DNA of 64,000 bases from Peromyscus leucopus (lineage: Eukaryota; Chordata; Mammalia; Rodentia; Cricetidae). Made by a program: the position numbers and the translations under genes. Positions 26,401 through 38,400 of the stretch are shown here, in pieces. The notes under the pieces are model-generated. The model searched no databases. It saw only the letters and a program-made list of their open reading frames with translations, and was not told the DNA's origin. The stretch spans positions 4,603,078-4,667,077 of the forward strand of contig NC_051082.1 in the NCBI RefSeq assembly GCF_004664715.2. The letters run 5' to 3'. The first letter of the stretch is position 1. Each line of letters starts with the position of its first letter.

Positions 26401-29400
26401 NNNNNNNNNNNNNNNNNNNNNNNNNNNNNNNNNNNNNNNNNNNNNNNNNNNNNNNNNNNNNNNNNNNNNNNNNNNNNNNNNNNNNNNNNNNNNNNNNNNN
26501 NNNNNNNNNNNNNNNNNNNNNNNNNNNNNNNNNNNNNNNNNNNNNNNNNNNNNNNNNNNNNNNNNNNNNNNNNNNNNNNNNNNNNNNNNNNNAGCCACCC
26601 TGTATCGATGTCGTTGTTCTGGAAGCTCTCGGTCTCCAGAAGGTTCACGAGGTATTCCACAGTGGTCCGGAAGTCACCCCGGATGGAGAGTTCCTTCAAA
26701 GCCACTACCATGTTGCTGGAGGGGAAAGACACGTGATTGGTTTCCACGCACCCACGGTTGCTGTGGATGTCCATGATGTGTTTCTCGGGGCACCCGGGAG
26801 CTTCTGGATGGATGACCAAGATCAGTCTCAGCTCCACATGAACTGGCACATGAGTAACTTACCTACCTGGGCCTCAGTTACCTCATCTGAAAAAGGGGGA
26901 TAACCTGCTGCCTGCAGTACTTGAGGTTTACAAAGAGATGCTCCATGTAAAGCCGTTCAGTTAACATGGCTGTGAGCGTGATTAGGCCCCAGTGTCTAAA
27001 CACCGATTTTGGACATGTAAAGAGGGGGCGTGTCTCTCTGGCTCTGGCCCCTTGGCCTAATCTCCTGTCCTCAGAAGAGCCTCTGCAGCCTGTTCCCCAC
27101 TGCTCCGCCCAGGTGTGCCGGCTGCCCCTGGCTCAGCAGCTTGGCGCACTGCAGGGCTGTGGGCTGCAGTGGACATTTCTGCGGGACAGGCACTAGGGTG
27201 AGCAGATTCCTAGAGAGCCAACCCCCAGACTCCGAGGCGAGCGGCCCCCATCTGCCAGACTCTGGCAGCAGTGAGGGCTGGAGTTTCCTCCCGAGTCCGC
27301 TGCCATCAGCACCACCGTTCGAGACTCGAGACTCGCCTCGGGGCTTTCACTTGGAGCGCGCTGGGCCCACCTCCTGCAGTTAATTAAGTCCGGTTTGCTG
27401 CAAATCTCCCTCCATACTCTCCAAAGCCCTCAATTTGTCACAGAATGTGATTAAAATGAATTAGCCTACGCTGACAGAGGAGTACCACCATCACAACTAT
27501 CAAACTGAACTAAATTAATTCATGGTTAAATAATTAGGCCAGCCTAATGCTTTTTTATTTATTTATTTTTTAATGTGCATTGGTGTTTTGCCTGCATGTC
27601 GGTGAGGGTGTCAGTACCGTGGAACTGGAGTTACAGACAGCCGTGAGCTGCCATGTGGGTGCTGGGAACTGAACCCAGGCCCTGTGGAAGAACAGCCAGT
27701 GTTCTTAACCACTGAGCCATCTCCCCAGCCCCGAGTCTAACGTTTTATTGAACGAAACAGTCCTGTGTCTCTGGGCTCGTCACTCTGGAGAGTGACTACC
27801 TGCATGGGAGTGTTTAATTATAACACAAACTGGATTTTATCTTCCTGGGCCCATGTCAAGGCAGGAAGATTCAAGAGGAACAGCAGGGAGTCCTTGGTTA
27901 ATATGAGTTCCTCAGTCTGAAGAAACTACTGCGGCGGATTTGACTAGGCAGGGAACAGAGGCCACTGTCTTGGTTTGAGGTGGAGACCAGGGAGCAGCAG
28001 GACACCCCTGGAAGAAACGAGTCTCAGCGTGAATATGGAACTATTTATGAGTTGACATGTCAAGGTGCCTCTGCCCTCTTCAGAGCCTAGTCCTCGGCAC
28101 CCAGAGACACCTCTTAATCGCTTTGTGTCTCTCCTTGAGGCTAGACCTCTGCATGCTCAAGACCCAGTGGTGAGCTCTGTGCCATGCACCAGTCTCCAAC
28201 AAAGAGACGCTGTTCTCGAACTTCAGCTGCCTTGTGAGATCTAGGCTCAAACTCGGGTGACCAGACCTGTATAGACAAGTATTTCCGAGTGTTGTTTCTT
28301 AAAAGAGGGAGACGGGGATGGAGAGAGGGAGGAGGAAGGGAGGGGAAGACAGAGGCAGAGAGGGAAGAGAAGCAAGCAGGAAATACTGACGAAATGGCCT
28401 CTTCCCGGTTCTCGCCCCAGGAGAAGCAGTGCCCGAACTGCGAGTCCGCGAACTCGTGCAAGCCCCCAGCAGCCGCCACGCTGAAGTAACCCCATACGTT
28501 CTTGTGCTGCGGAAGTTCAGCTCCTGGACTGTCCCCGAGCTTGGCTTAAAACCCTGGAGCCCAGACAGACAGAAAAAAAAAGAGAGAGAGAAGAAGGACA
28601 GACAGAAGTCGTTACTCCAAGTACATCGTGTCCTAGTGGTGATTTGGTTCAGGGTCATCAACAGACAGACAACTCCCACAATGGCTGTGGGCGTGTCTAT
28701 CTGTGGGCGGGGCATCAACAATCAACACCCACAACAACTGTGGCGTGTCTATCTGTAACTTGTCTGTGGGCGTCTATCTGTAGGCATGTCTGTGAATCTG
28801 TCCAGTGAGCACCTGGTTAGGGAGATAAGCACTCCATAATAGCACTGGCTTTACAAGCAGGAAGGAGGGCCTGGGTTTGATCCCCAGAACTCAGATAAAA
28901 AATCACCATGCACACGTGATCTCAGCACCGGCCGGGCAGAGACAGGCAGATGCCAGGGGCTCCCTGGCCAGCTCAGCGGAGCCTTAGCATACTTGTGAGC
29001 TCCAGCCAGTGAGAGATCCTGTCTTAAAAAACAAGGTGCTGTGGCTGCGCACGCCTTTAATCCCAGCACTTGGAGGCAGAGCGGATCTCTGCGCCAGCCT
29101 GGCTACCAAGGCCAAAAGGCACAAAGTACAGAGAAACCCTGCTCGAAAATAAAAAAAAAAAAAAAAAAAAAAAAAACAAGTGGCACACGCCTAATCTCAG
29201 CACTCAGGAGGAGACAGACAGAGCTCTGTGAGTTCGAGTCAGCCTGGTCTACAGAAGAGCCAAGGCTGTACAGAGAAATGCTGCCTCAAAAATAAATAAA
29301 TAAAATAAATAAAAATAAAAAATAAATTAACATGCCGGGCGGTGGTGCTCATGCCTTTAATCTCAGCACTCGGAGGCAGAGCAGGTAACTCTGTGTAGTT

Positions 29401-32400
29401 TTGGTGCCTGTCCTGGATCTCACTCTGTAGCCAGGATGGCTTTGAACAAAAAAAAATAATAAATAAAATAAAGTAAAACACAACAATGAAACCAGAGCCG
29501 ACTGGTGAGTCCCAGAAAAATGAGCAGCCAGAAAATGTGTAAGCAATTATGCCAGGCAATTTGCTTTCAAGACCCCATTAAGAACAAGCCACAGGGGACC
29601 TGCCACAGGGACCTCCCACAGGCTCCCTGAAAGACTAGACCACAGCAAAAAGCACACAGAACCAGAAATTCAAAACTTTGGCTCTGAATCTGGCTGCACA
29701 CGCCAAAGATGGAAACCGTGTGGAGAGTCGGGAATGGGCTTCGTTGACTCCCAGCAGGCTATAATATGACCACCAGCACCATGAGGTCATGTGAGTGAGG
29801 GCTTTCCTGAAACCCAAAGCCATGACACGCAGCTCCCACACTCAGCTTCTTGTATATACTGAGAAGCCCGGTGCTGGTGACACCCCCCTCTCCAAGGCAA
29901 AGACCAGGGCCCACCATTCTCTGGGAGTCTACGGTTAATGAAACACAGGGGCCCCACACTTGCCTCATCCGGGTTTTCACTGGTGATCCTGGCTGCAATG
30001 ACGTGACCTCGGCACAGGAGGGCTCAGAGGGGCCTCAAAAAAATGGGGGTCACTCCCCAGGGGATTCTCCATACAGAAGTCGTATGTCCTTCAGCCGGTG
30101 CAGGGCACCCCCATGGCGATCTAAATGGAGAAAACCCATCCCACAGGTCAGTCTGCTAGGATCCCGGCCCTGAAACATGGAGGGCAACATCACACCAGGA
30201 GCAAATCCGTGCTTAAGTCAGAGGCTAGCCATATCTAGTGTGGCTGGGGTGGTGCGCACATGCCTTTAACCCCAGCACTCGGGAGGCAGAGGCATGGATC
30301 TCTGTGAGTTCGAGGCCAGCCTGGCTATAGAATGAGATCCAGGAAGGCACCAAAACTACACAAGAGAAACCCTGTCTCAAAAAATAAAAAGGAACTATTG
30401 GAACAATTAGGAACGTTTAATATAGACAGTGTATCGATTAAACACTGGCCTGATGCCGTATTTCCCATGGGCTACAAGTACATTGTGACATTGTCCCAGA
30501 CACCTTGTGCCTTTATACGGCAGTATTCGGAGACTGGTCACAAAGGTTCAGTACCACCTGTGGCTTCAAAACCCTCTCTGCCTCGTGGTCTCCCAGAAGT
30601 CAAGGCCACACACCTCCAACTCAGGTAAGAAACTATGCTGTTTGGGGGCCTTGCAGACCCTCCCCAAAGCCTCCCGATGAATGCATGTTCCTATCCAGTA
30701 CCTGGCTCCTTGGCATGTGGGCTAGGCCAGGATGAACTCTGCACTACCCAGGCCAGACATGCTTAGCTTTGGAGATTCAAGGTGTCGTGGCTGCAGACAA
30801 GGTATCTCTTTAAGGGAAGGCTCTCTCTCTGTCTCTCTCCCCCTCCTCCCTTCCCTCCCCCCCTCTCTCTCTTTCTCCCCCACCCCCTCCCTCTTCCCCA
30901 TACCCCCGCAAGGTCCCCTCATGCTGCACTCTTCCATCTCAAGGCCCCATCGTGGCCCCTGTGATCACGAAAGCCCTTCCCTGATTAAACAAATGTTCCA
31001 TAGCACAAACAAATGTAACACATCTTAATATTCTACAACATTTCCCCCTTTTTGTCTAAATGCCCAGCACCCACATCAGGAGACTCGTCGTGATGTTCTA
31101 ACTCCAGCTCCAGAGATCTGATGACCTCAGGCCTCCAAGGGCACCTGCACCCATGTGGTGCACATAAAATCATGCAGATACACACAAATAAAAATAAATA
31201 ATGCTTTTTAAAAAATCTTTCAAAAACAACAATGTATAAATAGGGAAGAGGGGAGACCAGAGGGAAGGGGCATTGATTTTTAAAATGTGAAACTCTCATT
31301 AACAAAGGAGTCCTTAGCCTTGGGCCACAGGCCCTCAGAATTTGTGTAATATACATTTACATCAGTGAACTGCCATGTGCTGTTTAAGCTAACTGAGAGG
31401 CCAGCTCTGGAGGCATGGTCACCACCCCCTAATGCTATCCTAAGAGTGTCTTCTCAAACCCTTGTCCAGGACAAGCTGGCTCTGTGGAATAGAAAGCAGA
31501 ACAGCCTGAGTGAGGGTCACCACATCTAAGAGCAAGGCCACCAAGTCCTTGCAAACAAAAGGAAAGCAAAACCAGTGTCTTTGAAAACAGCCGGGAGGCG
31601 GTCATTGCCGGCCACCTTCCCAAAGCAAGAGCCTCGGCTGCTGTTCACACTGGTGTTCACACTGTTCCCACTGCCTCGGCTGGGGAGAAGATGTTCTGCC
31701 CAGAACCCTCTTAGCCAAATGCTCCCGCAGATGGTTTGGGTCCCAGGCTTCCCCAGTGTGTCCCGCCTGATGGCCCACATGACTGATCTAACCCCCTTCC
31801 ACCACCCTGCTCCTCGTGCTCCTCGATGCTTTATCCCACTCCTGTTTGCTGTACACTTAATAAGCCCCTTCGGGGATTGGAGAGATGGCTTGGCAGTTAA
31901 GAGCACTGGCTGCTCTTCCAGAGGTCCTGAGTTCAACTCCCAGCAACCACATGGTGGCTCACAACCATCTGTAATGAGATCTGGCGCCCTCTTCTGGCCT
32001 GCAGACGTACATGCAGACAGAACACTGCACACATAATAAATCTTAAAAAAAATAAATAAATAAACCTTCAAAGCCCAAAGCATGACCAGTGGATCATTCT
32101 CCCTACGAAACAGTGTGACTCTAGGCCAAGTGAAAAAGAAAGTCTTCCTCCTTTTACGTAAAAAGCAGAGGTGGGCGCGCACCCGCCCAGGGCTTGGGGC
32201 CCGTCCTCAGGTCCCCCTCACCTGCAGCTGTGCGGCAGGCAGGTTGACGTCTGCGATCATTTCAGTGCACGGATGCTCCACTTGCAAGCGTGGGTTCAGC
32301 TCCAAGAAATGGAAGCTGCCGTCCTGGCTGTACAGGTATTCCACCGTACCCGCGCTCACGTAACCCACGGTCTTGGCCAGGAGGACGGCACACTGCAGAG

Positions 32401-35400
32401 GCAGACAGGAGCCAAGGGCTTCCAGCCGCTCTGGGGTGAGTGGCAGCCACCACTCCCCCTCCCCCAAGTGCACTCTGGGGAGCTGCCCCTTGGGAGTCCT
32501 GACCAGTGATGAACACCTCGGTGCGATGCTGAGATCACCCCACCCACCCACCCCGGATGGGCTCCCTGCCACACCCACACCTTGCAGCTACCATGGCTAT
32601 AGCCCGTTTCTTCTGAGCTGCCCCAAGCCAGGGCTGCCAGAGGCACCTGTTCCATGAACTCAAACACAGCTGGAGCGGCGATGGTGGCTGGCGCCTCCTC
32701 GATATCTTCTGGTGCCGCCTCTGGATGGAGCAGTCGCGTCCAAACAGCGACCACAGCGTTTCCATACTGATCTGCCAGGACCTGGACCTCCAGGTGCCGC
32801 GCATTCTGGGCCAGCTTCATGAGAAAGATAGGCGAGCCCGGGATCTCGCTCTGCACCTGTCGGGAACACAGGTGGCGGATGATCCCGGGGATACTCCAGC
32901 TCTGGAAGCCTTTCTGCAAGTTCTCGAAGAAAACATTCAAGAGCTGGAGCGGGCGGGCTCGGAGTGCGGGGGGGGAGGAGAAGTTCATCGATGCGGCCGT
33001 CATCGCCCACCAAACAGAATAAAATAAAGAGCACTGATTGGTAAATATAGGCAGGGCTCCTCCCCCCAGCCCTCTAGCCTATGACCTCCACTCTCATTTG
33101 CCTCCAACAGACACAATGCCTTATTCCCTCATCTTTGTTTAAGTCAAACGCTGTTTAAAAGCAGGGTGCGGAAGAGTGGTACCACTTCCCTATTCCACTA
33201 ACCCTACACTAAGGATGTACACCGTCCACGAAGATTCTTTGCTTCCGGGAACCAGATCCTGGAAAGTCTGTGCATGACCTATTCTCATCCGTTATATCTA
33301 TCCAGACGTATTTGTCCATGTCGTCTATGTACCCTGTAACCTCAGGACCCACAAAGATCCTACAAGCAGGAAGTAAGGCTTGTCAAAAGTTAGGCGCCGT
33401 CAGCTGTGCCTGAGGCTACTATGCGGAATTCAAGGACTAGATCCCTCACGTACCAATGCAAAAACACTACAGACAAACAACAATGAAAAATGCAAGCCCC
33501 TGACCAACTATGTTCGTAGTTTAGGTTTTTCTGACAGACGACATGGTAGACAACAGGCCTGCGCCTCATTCTACCCGCCTCGCGTGCTAATAATTTAATG
33601 CATTGGCACGTTGAATCTGTCAAAACAGTCTCAAGGCATGCTTCCTGCAACCGTCAAAAATAGCTCAGCGGCCACGCAGCTTTAGAATGTCTACGTCTCT
33701 CCTGCACCAGGCTGCTCGCAGCTTGTCTGGACATCTTGAGAATCACCCAGCAAAATATGATCAGGACGAACCACCCACTTCTGGAACAGTTTAAACACAC
33801 GCAGCTTTATTCGTCGAACACGCATCCACAGAGAGGGGAAACGTTGATTCCTCTTCCCACTTTAGAGTGGTAGGTGGAATCTCTGCTGAAGGTGGCACTC
33901 AAACTCAGCTTTGTCAGCGCTCCACTCTACCTTTCCCTGATGCAAGCTTGCCATCACTGCACACGCCAGCGGTTCTATCTCACCGGCCGCAGGACTGAGC
34001 TAACATACAGAAATACTTCGGCCTTTAGACCAAATGCCCCCGCAGTCTCACCCTGCGGCGACTGGGGATTACGCTGTCGCCTGTGTACGCTTAAGAGCAA
34101 ACAGGAACCAATCCCCGACTGGATAGCCGCCGAGTTCTGGAATACTCTTCCTTCCTTAGCCTGCTCTAACCCGAGCAGACACACACAGGCTCCCATGCAG
34201 TAATCCACATACTCAGATACGGCACTCCCCCATGGTCTGAGAGCCGGCTCATGACGTGTTTACTTGGAAACCCACACCGAGAACCCATGTCCTCCTCAAG
34301 CAACTTCTCAACAACCGTAATTCGCCAGGGCGATGAGAACCTGTCTATCGTAAGGAGTCTCCCCCTTAGCGGAGGACTTAGCCTGTTCTCCCAGAGGGGC
34401 TGTGTTGCCGGCTTCTGAGACAGAGGGTGCTCACTGCAGCCTCTAACTGGGGGCACCACGTATCAAGGCTGTACTCCTATGTAACCAGGCTAGCCCTTGC
34501 CGGCACTAATGTCACGGGAGCAGACCTGACCAGAGTCGCACTCTCGCCTTCTGCCTCCTGGTTACAAGGTTGCTGGTCGTGCTTCAAACTGCCTGGTCTC
34601 TACTGAAAAATAATTCAAGAATGGGTAGGCGAGGGAACAAGCACCCAGCAAGACATTGTTTATATTCCAAATGACCAGGAAGTTCCACTGCATGGTGTGC
34701 GTGCACGACCACCGTGATGGTTGTGTTCAAGTCTGGGTGGAATGTGCAGGGTTGTATGATGTGTATGTATGGATAATGCGGCCTTGACACTAGGAATCCC
34801 CAGGGAGAACCTGCGGCTGAGCCAGGAGATGCGCTCCACGAGAGGTCCATGTCGTGTGAGTGCCAGCGATACATGTACCGGATGAAGAGTCTGTTACACG
34901 CGGAGTCAGCATGAGTGTGATGGTGTTGTCTGAGGGGGTCGTATGGGGGGCATGGTGCTGGCGAGTTGGCAGGTGGTTGTGAGTGAGGTGGCTGGGTGGA
35001 GCCAGCTAAGACGTCTTCATGCTTGCTAGGCAAATGCTCCACCATGATGACACTCTAGTCACTGATATGTCAGCAACTGTTGTGTTCCGCCCTCCAGGTC
35101 TAACGTTGGAGTCTTAATCCCCTGCATTTGATGGAAAAATGAAGGGTAGAAAGGAAATGTTTAATACAACTGTGATCGTCTTGGATTCAGGCGCGTTTGA
35201 GACGGTGATCATTTAGATGTGTGAAGGCATCAGGCTTAAGCCTCTGTTAATCTCTGTATGCCTTGTAAGAGACCAAGAAGACACACACAATGCCACACAA
35301 CACACCACACATGCCACACACACACCACACATGCCCATTGTGGTGTCTGAATCACTCTGGTACTCTACCCAGCAAGAAGGGTGTTGTTGCAGCATTGGGG

Positions 35401-38400
35401 CGCACACCTAAAACCGCCACACTCAGGGAGCAGAGCAGGCGATCCTGTGATGCTGTAGGCCAGCCTGGGTTCTACAGAGTGAGTTCTCAGGACAGCCAGA
35501 GCCACACAGATGAAATCTCGTCTAGAAAAGTCACACACACAGATCACCACACACAACCACCACACAGCACACTACACAACACAACCACACCTGTTTTAAC
35601 GAGGTGCACTGCTGGAGCCCTACAGTGGTTCTGTGAGTAGAGAGTAGCTGAGTTACCGCCCCAACACGTGGCTGCCCGAGCGGCCTGACTGTCTCGGTCC
35701 TCATCGTAGTAGACAATGAGCGATGAGACCACACTCGACAATCCCGAGCATGGCACCAACCCGTAACAATCCAGACGCTTAACATGAAAACGATAGAGCC
35801 GGACTACTCCGATCCCCCATATAGATATATTGGCTATTAGCAAAATCTACACCACTACATGGAAGGAAGGAAAGTGACGAGCAGCGATTCAGGTGTGAGC
35901 AAGTTGCACGGAGGCTCGTGCCCGCAGCGTGGGGTTATGGGCGAGAGAGCTCGGCGGCTTCCCTCATGTCAGAGACTGAAAGAGGAGTCAGAACCTGCCT
36001 AAAGGCGTCGCCTCGAGTGCAGGAGCGCTGAGGTTCCAGCTACGCAGCCTCGCTTGAGTTCGCAGTGCGGGCTGCATGGAGCTGAGAGAGCCCATCGCGC
36101 TGCACTGGGATGAGTCTCCATGCACACCCCCAATGTTTTGCTTAGCAAATACGAGCAACGGATTCCAGCACAGGCGAGTTACCGATTTGGTGCTAGGTTA
36201 CCAGACGTGACCAGATGGGCGCCAACACAGAACCAGTAGACAACCTCGCCTTCCGAATGGTACTGCCGACGGTAATGTCGCTAGGTGTGATAGAAGTGTG
36301 AGCCCGCTTGCGCTAGGTCCCTCCAGCCCCCGGGTCGAGCGACAGGGAGCACCACAGAACCACGACTCTGGAGAGGATGTAGCAATATCACTAGATGTCC
36401 CCCATCCCAGTGGCTCAGGAACCCCGAAACATAGCCAGGTGTGTGTCTGTGAGCTTTCTACCTACAAGAACGGGACGTGGACAGGTCACCTCTTGAAAAC
36501 TCACCGGGCGCAACCAGCCTAGCAGTGCAGCAGCCAAAACGATATGCAGTACTTGTCACCAACATGTGGAGACACGACAACCTCTGACCACTCCCTCAAC
36601 CGTACACTCACACAGCGAGACGAATCTGTGAGTAAACAGAACTCAGTCATCAACCAAAAACCCAGCTCTATAAAGAACCCAGCTCCATTCCTGGGCGCTA
36701 TCTACGCATTCTCTGGCTAGATACCATGCACACCATCTAGACATGACGAGTGGCGAGATAGGGAGTCTAGCTTCTGTTATGTCAATGACTGCACGTGAAA
36801 GGGTGTCTGGAAGCTGCCAGCCTCGAGTGCGATGTGCACTGGGGGTGCTAGAGGATCACTCTCACTCCCGCGTTTGCCTGCACCATGCTGAGTGACACGA
36901 GAAGCGAGCGGCACTGTTGAGTCAGAGCGCAAAAGGGAGAGCAGTCCACTGCAGGAGCGCACTGACCAATACAGCTATCTGCGAATAAAGCGTCGAGCGG
37001 TGTGCTATCTGTGCTGTAGAAGTCCACTCCTCGCCGTGTAGTCGTACCTCCGCCGGCGCTTACAGGGGACACCTGCTTCTCCATCTCTCCGAAATTATCT
37101 CTAGAAGAAGGATGTTAGAGTAGGAGAGACCGACCCTACCTTAGTGCTCGCTGCGCCTAGCTCTCGTCCTAGGCGCTAACTGTTACGCGGAAGTGACCTA
37201 GCTATAAGAATATTCAACGAATGTCGTCCGCTTTATAGCTCTACCTAAAAACTCTCTTGTGACCCCAAAGTTTCACGTTGAAGTCACAGGAAGTCAAAGT
37301 TAGTTAAGCACTTTAGTATGAGCTGGGCGGTAGTGGCACAACGCCTCTAATCCCAGCAGCGCTAGGAGCAGAGCGCATGAGGATACCGTGTCACCGAAGC
37401 CAGCCTGGTCTTACATGATGCGCAGCCACCTCCCAGAGCAGGCAACCAAAACTGATATAGAGAAACCCTGTTCTCGAAAAACAAACAAACAAACAAAAAA
37501 ATGATTTATTGAATAGTATTGATTGATTGATTCCTGTGCCAGGATCTGGAGGATTCCGTCAGTAATAGATATTAGTTTTCAGCCACAAAAATATAAAGGC
37601 TCAGCAATTAAGAGCCCTGGCTGCTCTTCCAGAGGACCGCGGGTCCATCCATCACTCACACGGCAGCCTGTCACAACTGTTCTATTATAACCTCCAGTTC
37701 CATGGGGTTCCGTGGCTAACACCCCCTTGCACTCACACTCCAAGCGAGACAACTTTCCTACCACGTCTTTTCAGTACACGCAGCGCTTGCGCAGATAGAC
37801 GTCGTCTGGACGCTTTGAAAGTCATATTACCATGGTGCCTGCTTGTCGCCAACCGTCACATTACACAACTAGGTAAGATATAAATCGGTAATAATTATTG
37901 TTATTGCGTAAGAACTCTAAGACTGAAAAGAAGAGAGACAAGAAGATTGTAAATAACTAAACACTGGAGCGTACTGAATGCCTCACGAGAGACCGGTGAT
38001 CGAGGAAATGCCTGCCCTAGGAGAAGGGAAATTACCCGGAAGTCTGGCGTGTCTGGCTGGGCCTCATGCGCGTCCTCTCCCACATCCCACTCTACCCCCC
38101 GGCACCAGCCCTCACGATCACTCACCTACCGGCGAGTTTTCAGGACACTCACTATGAATGGGATTATATGCAAATAAAGACCTTATGGAGAGTGAACCAT
38201 ATGCTGATATAGGCATGAGGAGAAGATGAGGCGCCTCTCTCACCAGCAGTGCCTTCGAAGCCAGCCCGCTCCCCTCCTCGGCTTGCGTATAGCCCTGAGC
38301 AGCGAGTAAACACGGGGGAGGATATGCTCTTTCACCACCACGTAGAACCTGGGGATCAGTGAGCGGGCACGCTGAGCATGCCCGACGGTGAGGGAGAGCA

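Larger units (their letters stand above)
26593..36690 (-). repeat. Inverted copy of 11,985-20,965 (probable assembly artefact)
   Basis: Read on the minus strand, this matches 20,965 downward to about 11,985 in order: exons 12, 11, 10, 9 and 8, all intervening SINEs, and then intron 7. Identity is almost complete near 26.6 kb, shows scattered single-base indels by 28-32 kb, and drops sharply after about 33,035. Later anchors include 33,790 with 13,980; 35,030 with 13,150; 36,430 with 12,190; and 36,660 with 12,010. The copy is about 1.1 kb longer than its source, mainly through inserted bases. It should not be counted as extra Acacb exons. Confidence 0.93.

Noticed and set aside
26028..26849. 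Open frames running across the N gap on the minus strand
   Set aside because: They exist only because N codons are not stops. The right end is an antisense copy of Acacb exon 12.
26593..33000. A second, minus-strand Acacb paralogue or true genomic palindrome
   Set aside because: Introns and SINEs are copied base for base, the copy starts mid-exon at the gap, and accuracy declines along it, which indicates a read artefact. A real duplication cannot be fully excluded without reads.
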